Shown here: positions 34,945 through 44,253 of the stretch, piece by piece
Position numbering within the stretch: position 1 is the first letter of the stretch
Layout: the number at the start of each line of letters is the position of its first letter
Source: Alphaproteobacteria bacterium UBA998
GTDB lineage: Bacteria; Pseudomonadota; Alphaproteobacteria; Rickettsiales; UBA998
Direction of reading: 5' to 3'
NCBI GenBank assembly: GCA_002291925.1
Contig: DBAY01000030.1
Coordinates: 1-64,000 of the forward strand
DNA: 64,000 nt
Position numbers and translations under genes: made by a program
The notes under the pieces: model-generated
Told to the model about the DNA's origin: nothing
Seen by the model: only the letters and a program-made list of their open reading frames with translations
Database searches by the model: none

Positions 34945-36528
34945 TTAATGCGCCGGGCGCACAGCCGCTTCCGGGCCTGTCTGCGGTACAGCGACACGCG
35001 CCTGCCAGGAGGGGGCGCCGGGCGTTTCTGGCGCCGGCAGTTCCTTGCTAGGCTTCTGCAATGCCTGCGACCACGGATTCTGCCGCATCTCTTCCACGGC
35101 TTTCAGCAGCGAACCGCGCACGTCGCGGTCACGCAGCCCGAGCACTTCCTTCTGGCCGAGGAAGCCCGCCACGCACTCCACCAGTTCTTCCTGCCTAGCG
35201 CGCGGCTGGTGCGCGATGAGCTGCGCCGCCAGCGCGATGACGCTTTCATCCACGCTCTTGTCGCTTTTCACGCCGTCGCCATGGCCTTTGGACGAGAGCG
35301 CCACGAGAATCTCCGCCACGATGTTGGCGCCCACGAAAACCGCGCGATACCCCACTTCCGCACGGCGCTTGCTGCCGCCGTAATGCAGCGCAATGCCCGT
35401 ACTGATGGCATGGCACATGGTGCTCACCAGGTACCCGGCGGCCGTCACGCTCAGCGGATGGGCGCGCACCCATTCCCATGCTTTGTCGACGGTGCCTTCG
35501 GCCGGATGGTCGGGGTCCGGCTTTTTCTCTTTCACCAGCGTGCCGAACATGCCCGCGGCCAGCGTATTCATGCCAAGCCCTACATCCAGCCAGCCTTCCG
35601 TGCGGGTGTGCTTCAGGGCTTCCTTCTCGATGGCTTCGGCGGTGAGGACAGTCCCCGGCTTCGCTTTGCTGGTCATCCGTTTGGCGACCTGCTCGAGGGT
35701 CTCCACGTCCGCGCGGATCTGCTCCGGCGTCACGCGCACCTTCTGCCGGAACGCCGCGGCGGCCACGCAGACACCGGCCATGGCGAAGCATGTGTTGAGC
35801 AGCTCGGAAGGGTAATGGCGCAGGAAGCCGTTGAGCTTCTTCATCGGGTGCGCGTAGGTGTCATCGCTCAGGACGTTGGCGGCAAAGCCCTTGTCGAGCT
35901 GGATGTTCTGCTGGCTGACATACTCCGCCATTTTCTTGGACAGATCCTTGATCTGCAAATCGGAGGGATCCCACCGGCCGAAGATGAGCGAGGAAACCGT
36001 GCCCATGCCGTAGAACAGGCCGCCCAGCATGTCGAGCTTGCTGGCACCCTTGTAGCCATACATGAGGTAGGCGCTGTCGGCGACCAGGAACGCGCCGCCT
36101 GCACCCTGCAAGGTGCGTTTGCGCAGCTTGTCCTTCAGGCTGATATTGTCTTCTGGCTCGGGCGTGATCTCGGGCGTGCCGTGAACCCAGCCATAGCTCT
36201 GCAGCGTATTCAGCAGCTTTGCTTCCTGCGGGAAGCCCCGCACTTCCAATACGGCCTGCCCTTTGTGCCCATTGGGCGTACATTGCAGGCCCAGCGCGGA
36301 GAGCTTGCAGTGAATATCCTTCAATTCGCTGATGGTAATGTCCGGCTTGGCATGCAGGTAGGCACGCACCGCACCGCCCTTGTTGCGGCGGAAGGTAATC
36401 TCATCGATTACGGGGGAAGCGGTATAGCGGTAGATGCTCAATGGCAGAACCTTTTGATGATGCTGGCGCTCGCTTTCTTCTTCGAGGCGGGCGCCTGCGA
36501 GGGAGTCAGCGGTTTCCAACTCTTTCAA
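34945..36528 (-). CDS. Orphan polytopic membrane protein, function unknown
   Basis: A 527-residue protein I do not recognise. The N-terminal 120 residues look soluble (mixed alpha/beta, VRAYLHAKPDITISELKDIH). About six hydrophobic segments follow: 142-158, 166-184, 242-260, 314-332, 359-382 and 394-411, separated by charged loops, then a cytoplasm-like C-terminus with a Pro-rich tail. The reading begins with TTG at 36528; there is no ATG until far inside, and another TTG near residue 30 has an AAAAGG site 8 bases upstream, so the start is uncertain. Codon use and GC content match the genome. It is isolated between sodB and a divergent small gene. Confidence 0.65.
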   Translation of the reverse strand: MKELETADSLAGARLEEESERQHHQKVLPLSIYRYTASPVIDEITFRRNKGGAVRAYLHAKPDITISELKDIHCKLSALGLQCTPNGHKGQAVLEVRGFPQEAKLLNTLQSYGWVHGTPEITPEPEDNISLKDKLRKRTLQGAGGAFLVADSAYLMYGYKGASKLDMLGGLFYGMGTVSSLIFGRWDPSDLQIKDLSKKMAEYVSQQNIQLDKGFAANVLSDDTYAHPMKKLNGFLRHYPSELLNTCFAMAGVCVAAAAFRQKVRVTPEQIRADVETLEQVAKRMTSKAKPGTVLTAEAIEKEALKHTRTEGWLDVGLGMNTLAAGMFGTLVKEKKPDPDHPAEGTVDKAWEWVRAHPLSVTAAGYLVSTMCHAISTGIALHYGGSKRRAEVGYRAVFVGANIVAEILVALSSKGHGDGVKSDKSVDESVIALAAQLIAHQPRARQEELVECVAGFLGQKEVLGLRDRDVRGSLLKAVEEMRQNPWSQALQKPSKELPAPETPGAPSWQARVAVPQTGPEAAVRPAH

Positions 36529-36673
36529 TCTAACAAAACTAGGTTACAGCTTTATTGCAGTTGCACGTAAAAGTTGGGCTTTTTGCAGGCATGGCGAAAA
36601 AAGTCTTTTCTTCCGCATTTTCAAGAGTATTGTGCGTGTATCTTTCTCCAATCGGCTTCTTTATCAGTCATTT

Positions 36674-36859
36674 ATGCACGACGAGCGCTATATACAGCAG
36701 TGCGCCAAAGACTTGATAGCCGAATTTGGCGAGAAGGCCCTGGAAATCGCCGAGCGCAAGATGCGCGAATTGATGGAGAAAAACGATGTGAAGGAAGCCA
36801 GCCTCTGGCTGGCCGTGCTTTATGAAATCCACCGCAGCGATTCCCAGCAGGTGCATTGA
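36674..36859 (+). CDS. Small conserved-looking protein (61 residues)
   Basis: Reading from ATG 36674 gives a charged, helical 61-residue protein (MHDERYIQQCAKDLIAEFGE, then KALEIAERKMRELMEKNDVK) ending close to the traX start (3 bases after its stop). The composition, tight spacing to the next gene and a natural stop support a real gene. No function can be assigned; it resembles short helical proteins often annotated as hypothetical in alphaproteobacteria. Confidence 0.6.
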   Translation: MHDERYIQQCAKDLIAEFGEKALEIAERKMRELMEKNDVKEASLWLAVLYEIHRSDSQQVH

Positions 36860-36862
36860 CGC

Positions 36863-37645
36863 ATGCTGTTTCTGGATGCCGGGCAGAATTACCGAAAATA
36901 CGGGCCGCAAGCCACTACCCACGATCTCTATAAGTTCTTCGCCATTCTCCTGATGGTGGTGGACCATGTGGGGTTCGTGTTCTTCCCGCAGGAAATGTGG
37001 TGGCGGGCGGTGGGGCGCCTGTGTGTGCCGGTCTGGCTGTTTCTGGCCGGATATGCCAGGCCTGCTCATGTACAGCGCGAATTTTTCTGGCTGAGCGGGC
37101 TGCTCGTGCTTACCGACTGGTATGTGGGCGAGCCGATTCTGCCGCTGAATATTTTTGTCACCATCATCATCAGCCGGCTGTTCGTAGCGTACGCTGATAT
37201 GTTGAGGCAAAACGCCGCCGCTCTGGCGACGCTGGTCGCGATTGCCTTCGTTTTCCTGCCGTCAGCGTTTTTTGCCTTTGAGTATGGAAGCCAGGCTTTC
37301 CTTCTGGCGCTGGCCGGGTATTATTACCGCAATTACCCGGAACGCGGGCTGGCACCCGTTTCCCTCGTCATTGCCTGGGCCGTCTTCGCCGTCATGCAGG
37401 CGGTATCGTTTGTGTTCACCCCGGTGCAAATCGCTTTCGTCGCCGTGGGGTGCGCTCTCGTCTGCATGGCATTGACCGGTTATCGCATTCAACCACTGGC
37501 ACACTCAGGCGGAAAATTGTGGGTGGCTCCGGTGAAATTCATCGCACGCAACTCGCATTACGTCTACGCGCTGCACCTTGTGGTTTTTTTGCTAATACGC
37601 AAATGGATGCAATCGGGCGCGGACATGCCCATCCGCTGGCTGTAA
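36863..37645 (+). CDS. TraX-family membrane acyltransferase-like protein
   Basis: Polytopic protein of 260 residues with about seven to eight hydrophobic segments. The TraX signature is at the N-terminus: DLYKFFAILLMVVDHVGFVF followed by WWRAVGRLCVPVWLFLAGY, and the C-terminus has the NSHYVYALHLVVFLLI segment. TraX acetylates F pilin in plasmid systems; chromosomal relatives are probably acyltransferases of unknown substrate. No conjugation genes are near. It ends directly against alaS on the other strand. Confidence 0.8.
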   Translation: MLFLDAGQNYRKYGPQATTHDLYKFFAILLMVVDHVGFVFFPQEMWWRAVGRLCVPVWLFLAGYARPAHVQREFFWLSGLLVLTDWYVGEPILPLNIFVTIIISRLFVAYADMLRQNAAALATLVAIAFVFLPSAFFAFEYGSQAFLLALAGYYYRNYPERGLAPVSLVIAWAVFAVMQAVSFVFTPVQIAFVAVGCALVCMALTGYRIQPLAHSGGKLWVAPVKFIARNSHYVYALHLVVFLLIRKWMQSGADMPIRWL

Positions 37646-40303
37646 TCAGGCGGCCAGCAACTGTCGGATTCTGGCGAGCGCCGCTTCGCCCTTAGTGCCG
37701 TCCGGGCCGCCGCCTTGGGCCATCTCTGGCTTGCCGCCGCCGCCCTGGCCGCCAAGTTCCGGCACGGCCTGCTTCACCAGATCCGCCGCGTTGATGCGGG
37801 GCGTGAGGTTCTTGCTCACCGCGATGACAATGGAGCCTTTGCCCTCGAATTCGGACGTGATGGCGACGACACCGTTCTGCAGCGGCTTCAGGAAGCCTTC
37901 CGCGATACCGCGCAGTTCCTTTGGCGGCAGTTCGGCGTAATGCTTGCCGATGAACTGGACATCTCCTAATTGCTCGGGCTTCACCTCGCCGTCGCTGCCG
38001 CCACTGAGGGCAAGCTTCTTCTTGGCGTCGGCGAGCTCCTTCTCCAGCTTTTTGCGGTCGCTCTGCAGCGCCTCGACGCGGGCAGCAATTTCCGCTGGGC
38101 CAACCTTGAGCAGTTCAGCGAGCGACTGCACCTGCATTTCCTGCTGGTTTAGGTAGTTGTAAGCCCCGTCGCGGGTGACGGCCTCGATACGGCGCACCCC
38201 GGCGGCGATGGCGGCTTCGGAGACGATCTTGAACAGGCCGATATCGCCCGTGCGCTCCACATGCGTGCCGCCGCAGAGTTCAACCGAATAATGGCCGCCT
38301 TCGTCATCGACGCCCATGCTGAGTACGCGCACTTCGTCGCCGTACTTCTCGCCAAAGAGTGCCATGGCCCCGGCGGCGATGGCGTCTTGCGGGCGCATCA
38401 GTTTGATGCTGACGTCGCGATTCTGCCAGACATACTGGTTTACTTCCGCTTCGATGACTTGCAACTCCTCCGGGGTGAGTGCCTTAGGATGGCTGAAGTC
38501 GAAGCGCAGGCGCTCTGGGGCTACTTGCGAGCCCTTTTGCGTGACATGCTCGCCGAGATGCTTGCGCAGGGCAGCATGCAGCAGGTGTGTGGCGGAGTGG
38601 TTGGCACGGATTTGCGAGCGACGCTTGGCGTCGATGGCCAGCTCCACATGGTCGCCCACTTTAAGCGTCGCGAGCAGCTTGGCTTGATGCGCGAACAGAT
38701 CGGGCAGGGGCTTAGAGGTATCCTCCACCGCCGCGATGACCGTTTTGCCGAGGCTGATAGTCCCGGTGTCGCCTACTTGCCCGCCGGACTCACCATAAAA
38801 CGGCGTCTGATTGGTGATGATGGCCACTTTGTCCCCAGCGACGGCTTCGTTCACTTCGGCTCCGTCTTTCACGATGGCCAGCACCTGCGCGCTGGCGGTG
38901 TCGGACATATAGCCGAGGAATTCGGTGGCGGGGACGCGTTCGCGCATGGCGTACCACAGCTCGGCAGTGGCTTTCTCGCCGGAGCCCTTCCACGCGGCGC
39001 GGGCGCGGGCGCGTTGTTCCTCCATGGAAGCTTGGAAGCCGTCGAGATCAACGGTCATGTCGTCACTGCGCAGGATGTCCTGCGTCAGGTCGAGCGGGAA
39101 GCCATAGGTGTCGTAGAGTTTGAAGGCGGCGTCGCCGGGCAGCGTGCCGCCAGTGCTGACCTTGGCGCGCTCTTCACCGAGCAGCTTCAGGCCGCGATCA
39201 AGCATGTCACGGAAGCGCTCTTCTTCCTGACGCAGCGTTTCGGTGATGAGCGCCTGTGCGCGGGTGAGTTCCGGATAGGCCGCGCCCATCTCGCTCACCA
39301 GCGCGGGTACGAGCTGGTACATCAGCGGCTTGCGCGCGCCGAGCAGGTGGATGTGGCGCATGGCGCGACGCATGATGCGGCGCAGCACATAGCCACGGCC
39401 TTCGTTGGAGGGCAGCACGCCATCGGCAATCAGGAAGCAGCTGGAGCGCAGGTGATCGGCCACCACCTTGTGCGAAGGCTTGTGCTTGCCTTCCGCGGGG
39501 GTGCCAGTGAGTTGCTCAGAGGCGCGGATGAGCGCCTTGAAGAGGTCGATGTCGTAATTGTCATGCACGCCCTGCAGGACAGCGGTGAGGCGCTCGAGGC
39601 CCATGCCGGTGTCGATGGAGGGTTTGGGTAGGTCGATGCGTGTGTCGGCATCCACCTGCTCATACTGCATGAAGACGAGGTTCCAGATCTCGATGAAGCG
39701 GTCGCCGAACCGGTCGGAGCCGTCGGCATTCAGTGACCAGCTTCCCTCGGCGGCGCCCTCTCCGTGGTCATAGAATATTTCGGAGCACGGGCCGCAGGGG
39801 CCGGTGTCGCCCATTGCCCAGAAATTGTCTTTCGTGGGGATGCGCAGGATGCGCGCATCATCGCAACCGGTGATTTTCTTCCATAAGGAGAAGGCTTCAT
39901 CATCGGTGTGGTAGACGGTGAAGGAGAGCTTCTCTTTTGGAATGCCATACACTTTGGTGAGCAGTTCCCACGCGGCGAGGATGGCGCCTTCCTTGAAATA
40001 GTCGCCAAACGAGAAGTTGCCGAGCATCTCGAAAAAGGTGTGGTGGCGCGCGGTGTAGCCGACATTGTCGAGGTCGTTATGCTTGCCGCCAGCGCGGACA
40101 CATTTCTGCGAAGTGGTGGCACGCGGCGGGGTGGGCGCGCGCTCGACGCCGGTGAAAATGTTCTTGAACTGGTTCATGCCCGCGTTGGCGAACATGAGCG
40201 TTGGATCATTGTGCGGAATGAGCGGCGAAGAGGGCAGGACTTTATGGTCCTTTCCCTCGAAAAACCGCAGGAATTCCTGACGTGCGTCGTTGGTCGTAAT
40301 CAT
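37646..40303 (-). CDS. alaS: Alanine-tRNA ligase
   Basis: Class II synthetase of 885 residues charging tRNA-Ala, with editing. Domains: catalytic core (motif [36 protein letters not shown]), editing domain with [16 protein letters not shown] and [13 protein letters not shown] zinc-type ligands, and the C-terminal DHH-like C-Ala domain ending in a Gly-rich [16 protein letters not shown] region typical of AlaRS. The 3' end abuts the traX stop. It follows recA on the same strand, a common order. Confidence 0.97.
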   Translation of the reverse strand: MITTNDARQEFLRFFEGKDHKVLPSSPLIPHNDPTLMFANAGMNQFKNIFTGVERAPTPPRATTSQKCVRAGGKHNDLDNVGYTARHHTFFEMLGNFSFGDYFKEGAILAAWELLTKVYGIPKEKLSFTVYHTDDEAFSLWKKITGCDDARILRIPTKDNFWAMGDTGPCGPCSEIFYDHGEGAAEGSWSLNADGSDRFGDRFIEIWNLVFMQYEQVDADTRIDLPKPSIDTGMGLERLTAVLQGVHDNYDIDLFKALIRASEQLTGTPAEGKHKPSHKVVADHLRSSCFLIADGVLPSNEGRGYVLRRIMRRAMRHIHLLGARKPLMYQLVPALVSEMGAAYPELTRAQALITETLRQEEERFRDMLDRGLKLLGEERAKVSTGGTLPGDAAFKLYDTYGFPLDLTQDILRSDDMTVDLDGFQASMEEQRARARAAWKGSGEKATAELWYAMRERVPATEFLGYMSDTASAQVLAIVKDGAEVNEAVAGDKVAIITNQTPFYGESGGQVGDTGTISLGKTVIAAVEDTSKPLPDLFAHQAKLLATLKVGDHVELAIDAKRRSQIRANHSATHLLHAALRKHLGEHVTQKGSQVAPERLRFDFSHPKALTPEELQVIEAEVNQYVWQNRDVSIKLMRPQDAIAAGAMALFGEKYGDEVRVLSMGVDDEGGHYSVELCGGTHVERTGDIGLFKIVSEAAIAAGVRRIEAVTRDGAYNYLNQQEMQVQSLAELLKVGPAEIAARVEALQSDRKKLEKELADAKKKLALSGGSDGEVKPEQLGDVQFIGKHYAELPPKELRGIAEGFLKPLQNGVVAITSEFEGKGSIVIAVSKNLTPRINAADLVKQAVPELGGQGGGGKPEMAQGGGPDGTKGEAALARIRQLLAA

Positions 40304-40361
40304 GGGGCAAGAAATAAAGGATTATGCCGTAGGTGGCAATGCGCAAAACGTTTTCAGTCTT

Positions 40362-40428
40362 GTCATTCCCGCGAAAGCGGGAATCCAGAGGCAAGGAAAC
40401 AGAGATTCCCGCTTTTGCGGGAATGACA
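40362..40428 (+). repeat. Palindromic repeat between alaS and recA
   Basis: Ends GTCATTCCCGCGAAAGCGGG and CCCGCTTTTGCGGGAATGAC; the two halves are near-perfect complements and each contains its own CCCGC/GCGGG hairpin. Located in the 191-base gap between recA and alaS. Confidence 0.85.
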
Positions 40429-40440
40429 AAAAAGAAAGGA

Positions 40441-40478
40441 AAAAAGAAGGGGCCAGGATGCCCCAGCCCCTTCTTTTT
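40441..40478 (-). terminator. Rho-independent terminator of recA
   Basis: Stem AAGAAGGGGC / GCCCCTTCTT spans 40444-40475 with a GC-rich loop, and on the minus strand it is followed by a run of T. It lies 16 bases after the recA stop. Confidence 0.85.
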
Positions 40479-40494
40479 CGAAAGCTTGTGCGTG

Positions 40495-41526
40495 TTACGC
40501 CACCTCTTCCATTTCTTCCGTCGGCGAGCCTTGCAAGGCCTCGCTGACCTGCCCGGCCTGCGCGCGGATGGTGGCTTCGATTTCGTCGGCCATTTCCGGG
40601 TGCTCTTTCAGGAAGGTGCGGGTGTTTTCCTTACCTTGCCCGATGCGAGTATCCTTGTAGGAGAACCACGCGCCGGACTTCTCGATGATGCCAGCTTTCA
40701 CGCCGAGATCGATCAGTTCGCCCATCTTCGAGATGCCTTCGCCGTACATGATGTCGAAATCGACGACGCGGAAGGGCGGGGCAACCTTGTTCTTCACCAC
40801 TTTCACGCGGGTCTGGTTGCCGACCACTTCTTCCTTGTCCTTGAGGGCGCCGATGCGGCGGATGTCGAGGCGCACGGAAGCGTAGAACTTAAGCGCGTTA
40901 CCGCCGGTCGTCGTCTCCGGGTTGCCGAACATGACGCCGATTTTCTGGCGGATCTGGTTGATGAAGATCACCGTGCAGTTGGTGCGCGAGATGGAGGCGG
41001 TGAGCTTGCGCAGCGCCTGGGACATCAGGCGGGCTTGCAGGCCCATGTGGGCGTCGCCCATTTCACCTTCCAGTTCGGCGCGCGGCACGAGGGCGGCCAC
41101 CGAGTCGATCACGACGAGGTCAACGGCCCCGGAGCGCACCAGCGTGTCGGCGATTTCCAGTGCCTGTTCGCCGGTATCCGGCTGGGAGATAAGAAGGTCT
41201 TCGATGTTCACGCCCAGCTTGCGCGCATAGACGGGATCGAGCGCGTGCTCGGCGTCAATGAAGGCGCAGGTGCCGCCTTTTTTCTGGCACTCGGCGGTGA
41301 TTTGCAGGGTGAGGGTGGTTTTACCGGAGCTTTCCGGGCCGTAGATTTCAATGACGCGGCCCTTGGGCACGCCGCCCACACCCAGCGCGATATCCAGTCC
41401 CAGCGAGCCGGTGGAGATGACTTCCACCTGCAGGGCGTCCTTCTGGCCCAGCTTCATGATGGAGCCTTTGCCGAAGGTTTTTTCAATCTGGCTGAGGGCC
41501 GTGTCGAGGGCTTTCTGCTTATCCAT
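40495..41526 (-). CDS. recA: Recombinase RecA
   Basis: DNA strand-exchange ATPase and SOS co-protease, 343 residues from ATG 41526 ([19 protein letters not shown]). Walker [24 protein letters not shown], Walker [15 protein letters not shown], loop L2 [21 protein letters not shown] and the acidic C-terminus (PTEEMEEVA) are all present. A longer frame adds seven residues from an upstream alternative start. No GTTC-N7-GTTC or GAAC-N7-GAAC SOS box is visible in the 100 bases upstream. Confidence 0.98.
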   Translation of the reverse strand: MDKQKALDTALSQIEKTFGKGSIMKLGQKDALQVEVISTGSLGLDIALGVGGVPKGRVIEIYGPESSGKTTLTLQITAECQKKGGTCAFIDAEHALDPVYARKLGVNIEDLLISQPDTGEQALEIADTLVRSGAVDLVVIDSVAALVPRAELEGEMGDAHMGLQARLMSQALRKLTASISRTNCTVIFINQIRQKIGVMFGNPETTTGGNALKFYASVRLDIRRIGALKDKEEVVGNQTRVKVVKNKVAPPFRVVDFDIMYGEGISKMGELIDLGVKAGIIEKSGAWFSYKDTRIGQGKENTRTFLKEHPEMADEIEATIRAQAGQVSEALQGSPTEEMEEVA

Positions 41527-41626
41527 TTTTCGTTCCGATCCACACAAAAGTTAGTGCTTTAGATATAGGGTTCCAAGCGCCGGAAAACAAGCGAATTAGG
41601 ACGTTTTCCTATGGCTCTTTACACCA

Positions 41627-43231
41627 TTATTTCTGCGTGATTTCCTTCACCTTGCTCGCCAGCTGCTTCAGGGTGAAGGGCTTGGGCAGGAAGTTGAACT
41701 CGCGCTTGGTGCCGTAGGTGTCGATGAAGGCGTCCTCGGCGTAGCCGGAGATGAAGACAACCTTGATGTTTTTCATGCGCTCCGGGTATTTCTCATAGAG
41801 CGTTTCAATCATGGTCGGGCCGTTCATGCCGGGCATGACCACGTCGGTGATAATGACCTCGATCTCCTGTGTGGCCTGCTCGAAGACTTCCACCGCCGTT
41901 TCGCCGCAATCGGCTTCCAAGATGTCATAGCCCTTGTTGCGGAGGGCTCGGGCGGCGAAGGAGCGCACGGGGGTCTCGTCTTCCACCAGCAGGATGGTGG
42001 CGGCGCCGGTGAGGTCGGAGGGGGCGGCCTTTTCCTCGGCTTCCTCCTGCACCTTGGCGGCGACTTCTTTCTCGGACATACGGGGGAAGAAGAGGGTGAA
42101 GGTGGTGCCCTCATTCTCGCGGGATTTTACGTAAAGATAGCCGCCCGTCTGCTTGACGATGCCGTACACGGTGGACAGACCAAGTCCCGTGCCGTGGCCG
42201 ACTTCCTTGGTGGAGAAGAACGGCTCGAAGATTTTTTCCATCAGGCTGCGCGGGATGCCGTGACCGGTGTCGATGATGTCCACCTGCACATACTCCCCCG
42301 CATCGATGACATCTTCCTGGGAAGGCGGAATCATCTCCGGGTCGAGGGAGTAGGCGCCGAGGATCTGCGCATTGCTAGAGCGGATGGTGAGGGAGCCGCC
42401 TTTTTTCATGGCATCGCGCGCGTTCACCGCGAGGTTGATGATAACCTGCTCCAACTGGCCCTGGTCGGCCTTGATGGTCCATACCTCGCGGCCATGGATC
42501 ATCTTCAGCTCGATGTTCTCGCCGATGAGACGGCGGATCAAGTTAGAGAGTTCTGCCAGAAGTTCGGTGAGATCGAGCGGCTTGGGCTGCAAGGTCTGTC
42601 GGCGCGAGAAGGCGAGCAGCTGCCGCACGAGATTGGCGGCGCGGTTGGCGTTCTGTTTGATCTGCATGATGTCCGCGAAGGACGGATCACCCGCCGGGTG
42701 ACGCATCAGCAGCAGGTCGCAGAAGCCAATCATTGCGGTGAGCAGGTTGTTGAAGTCATGCGCCACGCCGCCGGCGAGCTGGCCGACGGCTTGCATTTTC
42801 TGCGAATGGGCGAAGCGCATCTCGAGGTTTTTTTGCTCAGTAGTATCGATGAGGTGGGCGATAATGGCGGGCTCGCCATCTGGCCCGTGCGACATATGGC
42901 TAAGGAACAGCGCCACGGTGATGGCGACGCCATCCGGCAGGGCGAATTCAAGCGCCACCGGATCCGCCGAGACTTCGCCCGCCAGCGTTTTTTGCAGTAG
43001 CCCTTTGAATTTATGGCGCGGCTCGGCATCCTGAATAAGGTCTGCCAGCTTGACTTCTTGCTCGTCGGAGAAACTGTTGCGCACCAACTCCTTGAAGGAG
43101 CGGTTGCTTTCCACGATCACGCCCTGGCCATTCAGGCGGGCGATGGCAATGGGCGAGCCTTCAATGAATTCAGTCAGGCGGGACGCATCGTCTTCCTGCG
43201 AATCACCGGTCTTTTTCTTGAGCCAAAGCAT
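41627..43231 (-). CDS. cckA: CckA-like hybrid histidine kinase, soluble half
   Basis: Hybrid kinase of 534 residues: one PAS domain (about 17-128, EFIEGSPIAIARLNGQGVIV), DHp domain with phospho-His158 in GQLAGGVAHDFNNLLTAMIG, ATPase lobe (NLAVNARDAM; DTGHGIPRSLMEKIFEPFF; HGTGLGLSTVYGIVKQTGG) and a C-terminal receiver (LLVEDETPVRS; ITDVVMPGMNGP). The DHp and receiver are those of CckA, which controls CtrA through ChpT. It has no transmembrane segment, unlike full-length CckA; the adjacent upstream gene supplies a two-TM, double-PAS protein. A start without a clear ribosome site is used. Confidence 0.9.
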   Translation of the reverse strand: MLWLKKKTGDSQEDDASRLTEFIEGSPIAIARLNGQGVIVESNRSFKELVRNSFSDEQEVKLADLIQDAEPRHKFKGLLQKTLAGEVSADPVALEFALPDGVAITVALFLSHMSHGPDGEPAIIAHLIDTTEQKNLEMRFAHSQKMQAVGQLAGGVAHDFNNLLTAMIGFCDLLLMRHPAGDPSFADIMQIKQNANRAANLVRQLLAFSRRQTLQPKPLDLTELLAELSNLIRRLIGENIELKMIHGREVWTIKADQGQLEQVIINLAVNARDAMKKGGSLTIRSSNAQILGAYSLDPEMIPPSQEDVIDAGEYVQVDIIDTGHGIPRSLMEKIFEPFFSTKEVGHGTGLGLSTVYGIVKQTGGYLYVKSRENEGTTFTLFFPRMSEKEVAAKVQEEAEEKAAPSDLTGAATILLVEDETPVRSFAARALRNKGYDILEADCGETAVEVFEQATQEIEVIITDVVMPGMNGPTMIETLYEKYPERMKNIKVVFISGYAEDAFIDTYGTKREFNFLPKPFTLKQLASKVKEITQK

Positions 43232-43260
43232 GATGGATACAGTAAGATATGCGCGTCAAT

Positions 43261-44232
43261 CTAGCCCATGCGCTGAACAAGGCCAACCGCTCCAATAATC
43301 TTATTGTCTTCGATCACTGGATTCTGGAACACATTAACCCGGATAGCAGGCCCCTCACTTCCAATGAGGTCTAATGTACCATCAAATGTTTGTGGTTTCT
43401 GATTGGCAAAAAGGGCATCAGGGCGGGAAACAAGTTTGGCAATATGCGATGTATTCTGGATGTATTCTTCTGCCGTTCGGTAACCGAGCATTTGGGCAAA
43501 CTCGGGATTACAGTAAGTAACATTTCCTGAATCATCCATCATGTAGGCTGAACTGGGAAGTGCATCCAACATAGCCTGGGAAGGAATGCCGGACACCATG
43601 GGCCCCATATTCACATCGCTGGCGTTGCGCATTTCTACATAAGGGCGCGCCTGTATCATAAAGAATCCCTTCGGTCTAGGTAGGGGGCTCATGTAAAGCA
43701 TGTATTTGTCATACTTGCCCTCGCCACGAGCCACTTCCACCATAATCTGTTCAAAATCATAGTTTCGTATGGCGTTGAAAAAACGCTCCTTCGCGCGCGC
43801 ATCCATCCGCAAATTCTCGGTTAGGTAATCGAGTACCTTGTCATCGATGGCGCGCACTTCCGGAAACATGTTCCTGAAGCCATGATCCACATAAACAATA
43901 CTGCCATTACGCTGCATGATGATGGTAAAATCCACTCGTAGGTTAAGCGCCGAAGTGAAAAGCGCGTTCTGGAATTCTACTTCCATGATAAGATCAAGGC
44001 TTTTTTGTATACTGTAGAGTGCGTGAAGGATGAGTGTGCTCAGGGCTACGGTGAGCAGAATAACCAGAACAATATCCTTGTTATGGTAATTTCGTACAAA
44101 GATATATGTGACGAGAGCAATTAAAAGAAGAAAGTAGATGACGAAAGCCTTCAGCACCCCGCCGTGGCGCTTGCGGCGGATGAAATCAGCGGTGCCGGGA
44201 TGTTGGTTTGAAAGATCGGAATATCGAAACAT
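43261..44232 (-). CDS. Membrane-anchored double-PAS protein (CckA N-terminal half)
   Basis: Protein of 323 residues without kinase domain: two transmembrane helices (about 27-47 and 53-75), PAS 1 (about 95-210, FTIIMQRNGSIVYVDHGFRN) and PAS 2 (about 220-322, MLDALPSSAYMMDDSGNVTY; RPD-ALFANQK). This is the N-terminal layout of CckA, and the gene ends 29 bases before the soluble CckA-like kinase. Downstream frame has a TGA and this gene a TAG in the junction, so a single indel would not join them. It most likely anchors and senses for the kinase; inference. AT content is higher than that of neighbours. Confidence 0.75.
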   Translation of the reverse strand: MFRYSDLSNQHPGTADFIRRKRHGGVLKAFVIYFLLLIALVTYIFVRNYHNKDIVLVILLTVALSTLILHALYSIQKSLDLIMEVEFQNALFTSALNLRVDFTIIMQRNGSIVYVDHGFRNMFPEVRAIDDKVLDYLTENLRMDARAKERFFNAIRNYDFEQIMVEVARGEGKYDKYMLYMSPLPRPKGFFMIQARPYVEMRNASDVNMGPMVSGIPSQAMLDALPSSAYMMDDSGNVTYCNPEFAQMLGYRTAEEYIQNTSHIAKLVSRPDALFANQKPQTFDGTLDLIGSEGPAIRVNVFQNPVIEDNKIIGAVGLVQRMG

Positions 44233-44253
44233 GGAAATTATCAGAGTAATTTT

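Noticed and set aside
34945..36570. 540-residue plus-strand frame opposite the orphan membrane protein
   Set aside because: Arg/His-rich with no hydrophobic pattern of its own and no ribosome site; the minus-strand frame has coherent transmembrane helices and ends normally.
38261..39631. 456-residue plus-strand frame opposite alaS
   Set aside because: alaS is complete on the minus strand; the plus frame is a reading-frame artefact.
41575..41615. GGAAAAC/GTTTTCC inverted repeat between recA and cckA as SOS or terminator
   Set aside because: Loop is long, no T run, and it does not match the LexA site.
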